64,000 nt of DNA, from the NCBI GenBank assembly GCA_030696345.1, contig JAUYSK010000018.1, forward strand, positions 1 to 64,000, read 5' to 3'. The notes beneath the pieces were generated by a model. That model was given only the letters and a program-made list of their open reading frames with translations, was not told the origin of the DNA and searched no databases. Source of the DNA: Azonexus sp. (GTDB lineage: Bacteria; Pseudomonadota; Gammaproteobacteria; Burkholderiales; Rhodocyclaceae). A program made the position numbers and the translations under genes. Of the stretch, positions 27,665 to 35,618 are shown one piece after another (the first letter of the stretch is position 1; the number at the start of each line of letters is the position of its first letter).

Positions 27665-28777
27665 TCAAGGAGCGGGCTGGCTGGGCACGGGGGCCAACAG
27701 CGGTCCTGGCAGGGATGAGCGGTTGGGCCCGAAAAGGCTTCTGGTTCGTAGCTGGCTGGCCAGTGCCTGGGATTGATCCCGGCGTTTTTCGCTGTATTCG
27801 AGTAGTGACTCGATCTTTGCTGCTGATGGCGAGGCTGGGCTGAGCTTCAGTTGCGAGAGTTCGTCGAAGCCTTGTTCGTAGGGCTGGTAAATTTCATGTT
27901 CGATACGTTCGGCCAGTCCGCGGATTGAATCGGCATTCAGGCGATCCTGGCGGATGATCTCTTGCCAGTTGGATTGAATCCTGGCCTCGCGTTCAAAGAA
28001 CTCCTTTATTTCCTCGCGGGCCGCCACTTCCTCGCTCCAGCGGTAGCTCGGGGCCGGGATGTGCGTCGCCAGTCCGGCGATGGTGATCGCCAGCACCAGG
28101 CCGCCGGCCAGTCGTCCCTGCCATGACCAGGGGGTGGCGTCGTGCAGCGGGCGGCCAAGCAGCATGCCGAGCAGGGCGCCGGAAAGCAGGCCGCCGATGT
28201 GGGCGCTGTTGTCGATGCCGGGAACCATCAGACCAAGAACGATGCTGATGCAGGTAAAGGCGCTGGCCGTCCGGAACAGCCAGCGGAATTCCTTCGGGTC
28301 GAAATTTGCTCGTTCCAGCCAGAGATAAATCAGCAGTGCGCCATAAATCCCGAAAATGGCCCCGGAGGCGCCGCCGGAAACGGCCTCATTGCCCTGCATG
28401 ACGAGCGATAAAAGGTTGCCGCAAAGGCCGCTGGCAAGGTAGATGACGAAAAATCGCAGATGCCCGAACATGCGCTCGACCAGCTGGCCGGCATCCCACA
28501 GCGCCCACATGTTCATGGCGATATGGATCAGGCCGAAATGCAGGAACATGGCGCTGCCCAGCCGCCACCACTGGCCATCCTGCGTCGCCGGGCCGAAGTT
28601 GGCGCCCCAGGCCAGCTGGATGCCGTTATTCGAATGCCAAAGTCCGGCTCCAGCACCCAGCATGGCCAGAAAGACCAGCACATTGATGCCGACAAGCCAC
28701 TGCGTCACCGGTATGCGCGCAGTTTTCGCATGCAGCTGGTCGTAGATGCTGGTGGGCAGGGGGGCGGCGTCTGACAT
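27665..28777 (-). CDS. Rhomboid family intramembrane serine protease
   Basis: About 370 residues from ATG at 28777 (MSDAAPLPTS); the ORF extends 39 codons further without family resemblance. The core shows WWRLGSAMFLHFGLIHIAMNMWAL, catalytic Ser in SGGASGAIFGIYGAL and catalytic His in NSAHIGGLLSGALLGMLLG, all in membrane helices. The C-terminal ~120 residues (after IPAPSYRWSEEV) are soluble, charged and helical, an extension absent from GlpG. Rhomboids cleave membrane proteins within the bilayer; substrate unknown. Transcribed alone ahead of norCB. Confidence 0.9.
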   Translation of the reverse strand: MSDAAPLPTSIYDQLHAKTARIPVTQWLVGINVLVFLAMLGAGAGLWHSNNGIQLAWGANFGPATQDGQWWRLGSAMFLHFGLIHIAMNMWALWDAGQLVERMFGHLRFFVIYLASGLCGNLLSLVMQGNEAVSGGASGAIFGIYGALLIYLWLERANFDPKEFRWLFRTASAFTCISIVLGLMVPGIDNSAHIGGLLSGALLGMLLGRPLHDATPWSWQGRLAGGLVLAITIAGLATHIPAPSYRWSEEVAAREEIKEFFEREARIQSNWQEIIRQDRLNADSIRGLAERIEHEIYQPYEQGFDELSQLKLSPASPSAAKIESLLEYSEKRRDQSQALASQLRTRSLFGPNRSSLPGPLLAPVPSQPAP

Positions 28778-28914
28778 AAGTTTGGATTCGTTGAGGCGCA
28801 ATGATAACGGCCGGGCAGTCTTTCCGGGCATTGCGTGCACATCTTCTGACGGGCAAGCCCCCTGTGCTCTTCGCGTTATTCGCGAAAACGTCACCAGCCC
28901 ATCCGCTCAACCCT

Positions 28915-30252
28915 TTATCGGAATTTCTGCTTGAAGCTGACCGGGTCCAGCCCGTGTCGGGCCAGCAGCTTGTAGAACTCGGTACGGTTGCGCTGTGCCA
29001 CCCGAGCGGCTTGGGAAACGTTGCCGGCCGTACTCTGCAGCAGACGGATCAGATAATTGCGTTCAAATTCGCGGCGTGCGTCATCAAACGCCGCCAGGTC
29101 ATCTTCCTCGAAATCCCGCATGACGCGGCGGATGGCGGCTTCGGGAATGACCGGGGTGAGACTCAACTCAGCAACCTGTTCCAGCACATTCTTCAACTGT
29201 CGCACGTTTCCCGGCCAACGGCCTTCCGTCAGGGCTGCCAGCGACTCCGGGGCGAGGGTCAGGTTTTTTTCCGGACGAATGCGGGCGAGGAAATGCTTGG
29301 CCAGCAAGGGAATGTCTTCGCTGCGATCACTCAGGGGCGGGATGAGTAATGTCATGCCGCTGAGCAAGTAAAAAAGATCGCTGCGAAACGCGCCTTCAGC
29401 CACTGCGGTATCCAGCGGTCTGGGGCTTGAGGCAATTACCTGAACGTCGGGGACGCTACGTTGCTGCGACGCAGATTTCAGTCGCTGCAACGGGTCATGC
29501 GCCTGCATTTGGGCAAAGAGAACCGAAAACAAGCGGGCCTGCGCGATCGGTGACAACGCACCGATATCCTGCAGGTAAAGGATGCCGCCTGCAGCCTGGG
29601 CATAGGCGCCGTCCGGATTATCCTGGGTCAGCAGTTCTTCCTGCTCGCTGGCCGGGAAGTCAGTGCATGAAATGCTGACGAAAGCCTGGTCAACGCGCTG
29701 CCCGGCCTGCTGAATGGCGCGGGCCAGCGTGGCCTTGCCCGAGCCGCCGGGGCCGACAAACAGTGCTGTCCGGCTCTCCTCGCTGATTTTCAGCGCCTGC
29801 CGTAACAGGTCTTCCATGCGAACGCTGGCGGTGATCAGCTCCTTGCGCCATTGTGCCGAGCTTTGCGCCGGATCGAGCGCTGGTGAAAGACGGATCGCAT
29901 CGGCGACCCGGCGGATCAGTTCCTGGCCATCGAAAGGTTTGGTCAGAAAGCCGAAGACGCCGCGGCGGGTAGCTGATACCGCATCGGGAATCGTGCCGTG
30001 GGCGGTCAGGATGATGACCGGCATGGTGGGCGCCTCGACTTGCAGGTGATCGAACAGGGCCAGGCCATCCATTTCGCCCATCCGCAAATCGGTCAGAACC
30101 ATTTGCGGACGATTCTTCCGAAAACAGACCAGCGCCGCTTCGGCCGATTCGGCCTGGGTGACCTGATAGCCGGCCGAACTCAGGCGCAGGCCGATCAGGT
30201 GCAGCATGTCCAGATCGTCGTCGACAACGAGAACGTGCGCGCCGCTGGCCAT
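28915..30252 (-). CDS. GlrR-like response regulator with a degenerate sigma-54 activation domain
   Basis: A 445-residue protein: receiver domain (VLVVDDDLD; phospho-acceptor Asp in VLTDLRMGEMDG near residue 55; LTKPFDG near 105), AAA+ domain and a C-terminal Fis-type HTH (TAGNVSQAARVAQRNRTEFYKLLARHG). The AAA+ domain is abnormal. Walker A is GPGGSGKATL. Where ELFGHEKGAFTGA is expected it has ELLTQDNPDGAYAQAAGG, so the sigma-54-contacting GAFTGA loop is missing. Walker B reads LYLQDIG instead of LFLDEIG. It sits downstream of a lipoprotein and histidine kinase as in E. coli glrK-qseG-glrR. Classical sigma-54 activation looks unlikely. Confidence 0.88.
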   Translation of the reverse strand: MASGAHVLVVDDDLDMLHLIGLRLSSAGYQVTQAESAEAALVCFRKNRPQMVLTDLRMGEMDGLALFDHLQVEAPTMPVIILTAHGTIPDAVSATRRGVFGFLTKPFDGQELIRRVADAIRLSPALDPAQSSAQWRKELITASVRMEDLLRQALKISEESRTALFVGPGGSGKATLARAIQQAGQRVDQAFVSISCTDFPASEQEELLTQDNPDGAYAQAAGGILYLQDIGALSPIAQARLFSVLFAQMQAHDPLQRLKSASQQRSVPDVQVIASSPRPLDTAVAEGAFRSDLFYLLSGMTLLIPPLSDRSEDIPLLAKHFLARIRPEKNLTLAPESLAALTEGRWPGNVRQLKNVLEQVAELSLTPVIPEAAIRRVMRDFEEDDLAAFDDARREFERNYLIRLLQSTAGNVSQAARVAQRNRTEFYKLLARHGLDPVSFKQKFR

Positions 30253-30582
30253 TTACTTGGTTTTGTTCCGGTTGCGTAGTTCGCGGTCGATGGCCAGCAG
30301 TCCATCGAGTTTTTTCTGCAACTCTTCGTTCTGCTTCTGGTTTTCCTTGAGGGTGGTTTCAAGCCGGCGTTTGTCGGCCAGGCACTGGCGTTGTTTTTCG
30401 GCCATTTGCCGCTCCAGGTCGGCAATCTTCTGGACATCGGTAGTTGATCGAGCGGTGGCGACGGGCTCTGCCGATGTGTCCGGTGGAATCTCACGGTAAG
30501 TGGTGCATGCGGCGCCAGAAAGAACGACGGAAAGGCAGGTGGCGAGTCGTAACAGTAGTTTCGGCTTGTGTTGTTCAGGCAT
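30253..30582 (-). CDS. QseG-like small outer-membrane lipoprotein
   Basis: A 109-residue protein with a lipoprotein signal (LLRLATCLSVVLSGAAC, lipobox Cys near 26). It continues as a charged, heptad-patterned coiled coil (IADLERQMAEKQRQCLADKRRLETTLKENQKQNEELQKK). Its place between the kinase and regulator matches QseG/YfhG, the lipoprotein that binds and activates GlrK/QseE. It overlaps the kinase gene by 8 bp and abuts the regulator gene directly. Sequence similarity to QseG cannot be judged by eye. Confidence 0.65.
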   Translation of the reverse strand: MPEQHKPKLLLRLATCLSVVLSGAACTTYREIPPDTSAEPVATARSTTDVQKIADLERQMAEKQRQCLADKRRLETTLKENQKQNEELQKKLDGLLAIDRELRNRNKTK

Positions 30583-32011
30583 TTTTTTGAACTCTTAGGA
30601 ATGGAGCGCTTAAGGGCAGCGTGACGCGAAAATGCGCGCCTTCCGATGATGGTTGCAAGCTTAGTTCACCGCGATGGGCCAGCACGAATTCGCGGGCGAT
30701 CGCCAGGCCGAGGCCGATGCCCGCCACCTGCCGCGAGGCGGCACTGCGGTAGAAGGGTTCGAAGATCTGCGTTGCATCCTGTGCGGTAACGCCGGGGCCC
30801 TGATCCTGCACGTCAAGTGTGGCTTGGGTTGCGTCATGGGTCAGCGTTATGTCGATACGGCCGCCATCGGGCGAGAATTTGACGGCGTTTGACAGCAGGT
30901 TATGAATGATCGTCGTCAGCGCTTCGTGACCAGCAAGAATTTCGGTTTCGGCCAGGGCGCAGTTGAACTGGATGTGGCGTTCGCCGGCAATCAGCCGGCT
31001 GGTTTTCAGTACCTGTTCGATCAACTGGTCGTAGCGCAAGGTTTCAAAGCCGATGCGTTCAGCGGCGTGGCCGGCTTGCTGCAACCGCAGCAGGCCTTCG
31101 ATCAGGCTCTGCAGGCGGCGGGAATTGCTTTGCAGAATGCCGACGATATGGCGCTGGTCCGGGGTCAGCGGTCCCGGCACTTCTTCGGCCAGCAGCGAGG
31201 CGCCTTCATGCATCGCGGCCAGCGGCGTCTTCAGTTCATGCGAAACGTGGCGCAGCACCTGGGCCCGGCCTTCTTCCAGCGAGAGCAGGCGACGCCGCAG
31301 CCACTCCAGCCAGCGCCCAAGCCAGCGCAGGTCACCGGGGCCATCAAGTTCTATGCGCTGCTGCAGGTCGCCCTTGCCAAGGCGAATGAGGGCCTTTTCA
31401 AAGCGACCGATCAGGCGTGCCAGCAGCGTTCGCATCGCCCACAGGCAACACATGGCGATCAAGACTGCGACGCCTGCCGCAACGAAGAGGCGCGTACGAA
31501 GGGTGTCGGACTCCTTGAGGAATTGCTCCTGTTCGAGATGGAGGATGGCGTCGGCTTCATCGAGCGTCTTTTCCGATCGCACTTTTATGTCATCGATGAC
31601 GGCTTTCAGGGGCTGGGCATTTCCGCTGTCCAGCAGGGTTGCGTAGGCTGAGTCCTCTGCAGCAGTCTGGGCGCGCAGCTCCGCCAGAAGTGCTTCTGGC
31701 AGTGGCGGCAGGCGCGAAAATTTATCAACATTGCCGCGCCATTCGGTACGAACCTGGGCGTAATCCTTGAGCGATTCCGCATCCTTCAGGACGTCATGTC
31801 GGCGCAGGCTGCGCTCCATGTGCAGCAGGTCTTCGGCCAGTTCGCCGCTCAGTCGCGAAGAGATCGAAACATGCTCGATGGCCGATCGATAGTGGCCGTT
31901 CAGTACCCCGAGGGCGATGAAAACATAAGTCGCAGCGACCAGCAACGGTGCGGCAAACAGGATGTGGCCGAAGGTAACGAGCTGCAGGAAAGAGCGCGGA
32001 TAGCGTTTCAT
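30575..32011 (-). CDS. Sensor histidine kinase (GlrK/QseE-like)
   Basis: About 478 residues from ATG 32011 (MKRYPRSFLQL); earlier starts at 32020 and 32035 (GTG) are possible. Two membrane helices (about 10-38 and 178-200) enclose a periplasmic helical sensor. A HAMP-like linker is followed by the H-box RHVSHELKTPLAAMHEGA, N-box HNLLSNAVKFSPDGG, DVQDQGPGV and GIGLGLAIA. It would phosphorylate the regulator two genes on. The order kinase, lipoprotein, regulator is that of glrK-qseG-glrR, which senses envelope state in enterobacteria. Confidence 0.88.
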   Translation of the reverse strand: MKRYPRSFLQLVTFGHILFAAPLLVAATYVFIALGVLNGHYRSAIEHVSISSRLSGELAEDLLHMERSLRRHDVLKDAESLKDYAQVRTEWRGNVDKFSRLPPLPEALLAELRAQTAAEDSAYATLLDSGNAQPLKAVIDDIKVRSEKTLDEADAILHLEQEQFLKESDTLRTRLFVAAGVAVLIAMCCLWAMRTLLARLIGRFEKALIRLGKGDLQQRIELDGPGDLRWLGRWLEWLRRRLLSLEEGRAQVLRHVSHELKTPLAAMHEGASLLAEEVPGPLTPDQRHIVGILQSNSRRLQSLIEGLLRLQQAGHAAERIGFETLRYDQLIEQVLKTSRLIAGERHIQFNCALAETEILAGHEALTTIIHNLLSNAVKFSPDGGRIDITLTHDATQATLDVQDQGPGVTAQDATQIFEPFYRSAASRQVAGIGLGLAIAREFVLAHRGELSLQPSSEGAHFRVTLPLSAPFLRVQKNA

Positions 32012-32169
32012 GGTCGCCATCGTATGCCAGACCACCCGCCAGCAAAAGTGTCGGGGGTGGACGACAGCTGTCAGGGCGGATCAAAACACCGAGTATCCGT
32101 CCTGCGTGTCCGGCCAGGGGCAACGCAAAAATGTCAGTCAAACCCTTGAATTAATTCCGGAGGTTCATC

Positions 32170-32598
32170 ATGAATCGAAAAACAATGCGTTTGCGGGCCT
32201 TGCTATGGCTCCCGATCGCCCTGGCCAGCACCTTCGCTGTTGCTCAGACCACGCCAGCAGCGCCACCCGCGGGACGCCTGCTGGCTTCCAACTGTTTCCA
32301 GTGCCACGGCTATGACGGCAAATCGAGTATCGGCTTCGAGCGACTGTCAGGCGAATCGTCCTCGGAAATATACAAGGAGCTGGTCGAGATGCGGAGCAAG
32401 TCCAAGCCCGACATCATGGACGCTCACGCTCGTGGCTACACCGATGCGCAAGTCCGCTTGATTGCCGACTATTTGTCAAAACAGAAATCGACTTCCAGTA
32501 AGACAAATACCACTACCTCCACGACGTCGACGTCAGCTACCACCAGCACCACGAGTTCGACATCCGACAAAAAATCGACCAAGCACAAGGAGTCGTAA
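32170..32598 (+). CDS. Class I cytochrome c, FccA-like subunit of flavocytochrome c
   Basis: A 142-residue protein with a signal peptide (ending FAVAQTTPA) and one heme motif SNCFQCHGYDGKS (near residue 41) in a short class I domain with a Met region (EMRSKSKPDIMDAHARGYTDAQVRLIADYL). The last ~37 residues are a Thr/Ser run ending in basic residues (DKKSTKHKES), unusual in this family. The gene sits 2 bp before a flavoprotein gene, matching flavocytochrome c sulfide dehydrogenase, where the heme subunit accepts electrons from FAD. Confidence 0.85.
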   Translation: MNRKTMRLRALLWLPIALASTFAVAQTTPAAPPAGRLLASNCFQCHGYDGKSSIGFERLSGESSSEIYKELVEMRSKSKPDIMDAHARGYTDAQVRLIADYLSKQKSTSSKTNTTTSTTSTSATTSTTSSTSDKKSTKHKES

Positions 32599-32600
32599 TC

Positions 32601-33905
32601 ATGAATCGTCGTGATTTTTTCCGTCTGGCCAGCATGGCCGGCGTCGGAGCCTCGATGGCCTCCCTGTCGGGCCTGGCTCGTGCAGCAACACCGGCCCAAC
32701 TGGGCACGGTCCCGACCAACATCGGCATCAATGGACGCGTTGTCGTCATTGGTGGCGGCATGGGTGGTGCAACCGTTGCCAAGTATCTGCGTCTCTGGGG
32801 CGGCACCGGTGTTTCGGTCACCCTGGTCGAGCGTGAGACTGCCTATTCGTCGAATATCCTCAGCAATCTGGTCCTCAACGGCCAGCGCACGATGACCTCG
32901 CTGCAGTTTGGCTACAGCAACCTTGCCACGCGTTATGGCGTGAAGCTGGTCAAGGGCGATGTCGTGGGCATCGACCAGGCTGGCCACAGTGTCGCGCTGG
33001 CTGATGGTAGCCGCTTGCCCTACGACCGTCTGGTGGTCGCCCCGGGTGTCGATTTCGACATCATCCCGGGTCTGGAGACTGCAGCCGCCCAAGCCAAGGT
33101 GCCGCATGCCTGGAAGGCCGGCCCGCAAACCACCCAGCTGCGCAACATGCTGCTCACCATGAAAGACAGCGAGCGCTTCGTCATGACCATCCCGGCCAAG
33201 CCCTATCGCTGCCCGCCAGGACCGTACGAGCGGGCCTGCGTTGTGGCTGACTGGCTGAAAAAGAACGGCCGCCCGAACGCCAAGGTCATCGTGCTTGACG
33301 CCAATCCGAGCATCACCGCCGAGCCACTCGCCTTCGGCAATGCCTTCAACGTTCTCTACAAGGGGATGGTCGAGTATTACCCGGGCGTCAGCATCAACAG
33401 TATCGACGCCAGCACCATGTCGCTTAATACCAGCCTGGGCAACATTTCCGGCAAGGTCATCAATGCCATTCCAGCCCATCGCGCCGGCAAGGTGATTGTC
33501 GACAACGCGCTGGCCAATGTCGGTGGACGCTGGGCCGGGGTCGATGTGCTGACCTATCAGTCCACCGCTGCCCCGGGCATTCACGTCATTGGTGATGCTT
33601 CGGCAACGACGCAGCCCAAGGCTGGCCATATCGCCAACCAGGAAGCCAAGATCTGTGCCGATGCCATCGTTCGCCTGCTCTCCGGTCGTAGTCCTGATCC
33701 GTCGCCGCTTACCAACTCGGCTTGCTATTCGCCGATCACGTCGGATACGGCGTCCTGGTTAAGTGCTGTCTTTGGCTACGATCAGGCCACGGGCACGATG
33801 CTGCCGGTGCCTGGCGCTACGGTTGAAGCGCCATCACGCTCGACTGACAACTACAAGGAAATGTTCAAGTGGTTTAACACCTTGATGGAAGACAGCTTCG
33901 CCTAA
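32601..33905 (+). CDS. fccB: Flavocytochrome c sulfide dehydrogenase, FAD subunit (FccB/SoxF-like)
   Basis: A 434-residue flavoprotein with a Tat signal (MNRRDFFRLASMAGVGAS) and an FAD-binding motif VVVIGGGMGGATVAKYLRLW (about 47-66). Further FccB features are VVAPGVDFDIIPGLE, PAKPYRCPPGPYERACVVADWLKK, VIGDASATTQPKAGHIANQEAK, and a late Cys in TNSACYSPI. The two cysteines fit the redox-active pair in FccB. It oxidises sulfide to sulfur in the periplasm and passes electrons to the adjacent cytochrome. Related flavoproteins act on other substrates, so sulfide is likely rather than certain. Confidence 0.88.
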   Translation: MNRRDFFRLASMAGVGASMASLSGLARAATPAQLGTVPTNIGINGRVVVIGGGMGGATVAKYLRLWGGTGVSVTLVERETAYSSNILSNLVLNGQRTMTSLQFGYSNLATRYGVKLVKGDVVGIDQAGHSVALADGSRLPYDRLVVAPGVDFDIIPGLETAAAQAKVPHAWKAGPQTTQLRNMLLTMKDSERFVMTIPAKPYRCPPGPYERACVVADWLKKNGRPNAKVIVLDANPSITAEPLAFGNAFNVLYKGMVEYYPGVSINSIDASTMSLNTSLGNISGKVINAIPAHRAGKVIVDNALANVGGRWAGVDVLTYQSTAAPGIHVIGDASATTQPKAGHIANQEAKICADAIVRLLSGRSPDPSPLTNSACYSPITSDTASWLSAVFGYDQATGTMLPVPGATVEAPSRSTDNYKEMFKWFNTLMEDSFA

Positions 33906-33914
33906 ATCAGGCTG

Positions 33915-33952
33915 GCCGGGTTCCTGGCTGCATGCCGGGGCCCGGCTTTTTT
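33915..33952 (+). terminator. Rho-independent terminator between fccB and the secretion cluster
   Basis: GCCGGG pairs with CCCGGC across a 20-base loop (itself G/C-rich) and is followed by TTTTTT, just ahead of the AAGGAGG of gspG. It separates or attenuates transcription into the gsp genes. Confidence 0.6.
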
Positions 33953-33964
33953 CAAGGAGGATCG

Positions 33965-34399
33965 ATGCTCTACAAACCTGAAATTTCAAGACTGGCCGCA
34001 GGCTTCACCCTGCTCGAACTGCTTGTCGTCGTCGCCATCATCGGCTTGTTGGCGGCCTACGTCGGCCCGCGCTACGTGGCGCAACTGAATAAATCGGAAA
34101 TGACAGCCGCCAGGACGCAGATCGAGGCGATCGCGCGGGCACTGGAATCCTACCGGCTCGACAACGGCAGCTATCCCTCGCCGGAAACCGGCCTGCGCGC
34201 CTTGCGCGACCGCCCCAGCAACCAGCCGCGCTGGAATGGTCCCTATTTGCAGAAAGATGTGCCCGTTGACCCGTGGGGCAACGCCTACGTCTATCGCCTG
34301 ACCAACGCTGCCAGCATTGGTCGTGACTTTGAACTGTTCTCGCTGGGCCGTGATGGTCGCCCCGGTGGCAATGGCGAAAACGCCGACATCCGGTTCTGA
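33965..34399 (+). CDS. gspG: Type II secretion major pseudopilin GspG
   Basis: About 144 residues from ATG 33965, which follows a perfect CAAGGAGGATCG. The prepilin motif is AGFTLLELLVVVAIIGLLAAYVGPRYV, with cleavage after Gly and Glu at +5. The C-terminal NRPSNQPRWNGPYLQKDVPVDPWGNAYVYR and GRDGRPGGNGENADI carry the calcium-site residues of GspG. It is the main subunit of a periplasmic pseudopilus. No prepilin peptidase gene is in the window, so processing relies on a PilD/GspO elsewhere. Confidence 0.93.
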   Translation: MLYKPEISRLAAGFTLLELLVVVAIIGLLAAYVGPRYVAQLNKSEMTAARTQIEAIARALESYRLDNGSYPSPETGLRALRDRPSNQPRWNGPYLQKDVPVDPWGNAYVYRLTNAASIGRDFELFSLGRDGRPGGNGENADIRF

Positions 34400-34406
34400 G
34401 TCCCGC

Positions 34407-35618
34407 ATGAATTTCGCCATCCGAGCCATTGGTCCGAACGGTGTGGAAACCCTCCACATCGAAGCGGCCAGCCAGGAGGAAGCCTGTCGGCACCTCGCGG
34501 CTCGGGATTTTCGCCCGCTTTCGGTCAAGGCCGCCGACCAGCCGGCCTGGCAGCAATGGATTGCCCGCAGCGCCAGCCAGCCGGCGTTCGATCTGCCGCT
34601 GTTCAGTCAGGAACTGCTGGCCCTGCTGGAAGCCGGGCTGACACTGACCGAATCGCTGGCCGCCTTGCATGAAAAGGAACGCCGGCCCTCAGTCGCCAAT
34701 GTGCTGGCCGCCTTGCGCGGTCGACTGGCCGAAGGGCAACGTTTTGCAGCCGCACTGGCTGCCCAGCCAGAGATTTTTCCGCCACTTTATTGCGGCCTGA
34801 TGCGGGCGGCCGAACGCACGGCCAGCCTCGACAATTCGCTGGCCCGGTACATCGAATATCGCAGCCGTATCGATCAGGTCCGGCGCCATGTCACGCAGGC
34901 AATGATCTACCCCGCCATCCTCTGCGGCGTCGGGATGCTGGTCAGTCTTTTTCTGCTCGGTTACGTCGTGCCCAGCTTTTCCAGCGTCTATCAGAGTTCG
35001 GGCCGGGATATTCCGTTTGCCTCGCAACTGCTGCTGCAGTGGGGGCGTTTCGTTGCTGATAATGCCCGTACGCTGGGGGGGCTGGGCCTGTTCGTCGGCG
35101 CTGCCATGATCTGGCTTATCCGCAAACCGCAGTCTAGAAGAGCCTTGAGCGCCGGCCTGTCCGGCTTGCTGCTGCGCCTGCCGAAAATTGGCGAGCAATT
35201 GCGCACTTTTGAACTGGCCCGGCTCTATCTCGCTTTGGGCACGCTGCTCGAAGGCGGCCTGCCGATTTTGCCGGCCCTTGAACTCTGTGATGGCCTGGTT
35301 TCAGCCCGGACTCAATTAGCCCTGCAGCAGGCGGCCCGCCGCATCGGCGAGGGGCAGCCCGCCTCAAGCGCCTTTGAGGAAGCCGGTTTGTGCACCCCGG
35401 TTGCCCTGCGCCTGATGCGGGTCGGCGAACGTACTGGCCAGCAGGGCGACATGCTGGCCCGCGCCGCCCGTTTCCACGACGGCGAGATCGAGCGCTTCAT
35501 TGCCCGCTTCACGCGCAGCTTCGAGCCCTTGCTGATGGCCGCCATCGGCATCGTCATCGGGGGCATCGTCGTTCTGCTGTACATGCCGATTTTTGACCTT
35601 GCCGGGAGTTTTCAATGA
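34407..35618 (+). CDS. gspF: Type II secretion inner-membrane platform protein GspF
   Basis: About 403 residues from ATG 34407 (MNFAIRAIGPNGV); the longer ORF start lies inside gspG. Two repeated T2SS-F domains are visible, LPLFSQELLALLEAGLTLTESLAAL and FELARLYLALGTLLEGGLPILPALE, with membrane helices near 170, 225 and 375. GspF is the platform protein that couples the ATPase to pseudopilus assembly. It overlaps gspE by 4 bp. Confidence 0.93.
   Translation: MNFAIRAIGPNGVETLHIEAASQEEACRHLAARDFRPLSVKAADQPAWQQWIARSASQPAFDLPLFSQELLALLEAGLTLTESLAALHEKERRPSVANVLAALRGRLAEGQRFAAALAAQPEIFPPLYCGLMRAAERTASLDNSLARYIEYRSRIDQVRRHVTQAMIYPAILCGVGMLVSLFLLGYVVPSFSSVYQSSGRDIPFASQLLLQWGRFVADNARTLGGLGLFVGAAMIWLIRKPQSRRALSAGLSGLLLRLPKIGEQLRTFELARLYLALGTLLEGGLPILPALELCDGLVSARTQLALQQAARRIGEGQPASSAFEEAGLCTPVALRLMRVGERTGQQGDMLARAARFHDGEIERFIARFTRSFEPLLMAAIGIVIGGIVVLLYMPIFDLAGSFQ

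Noticed and set aside
32469-33629. 386-codon minus-strand ORF
   Set aside because: Antisense to fccB, which has FAD-binding motifs and a Tat signal on the other strand.
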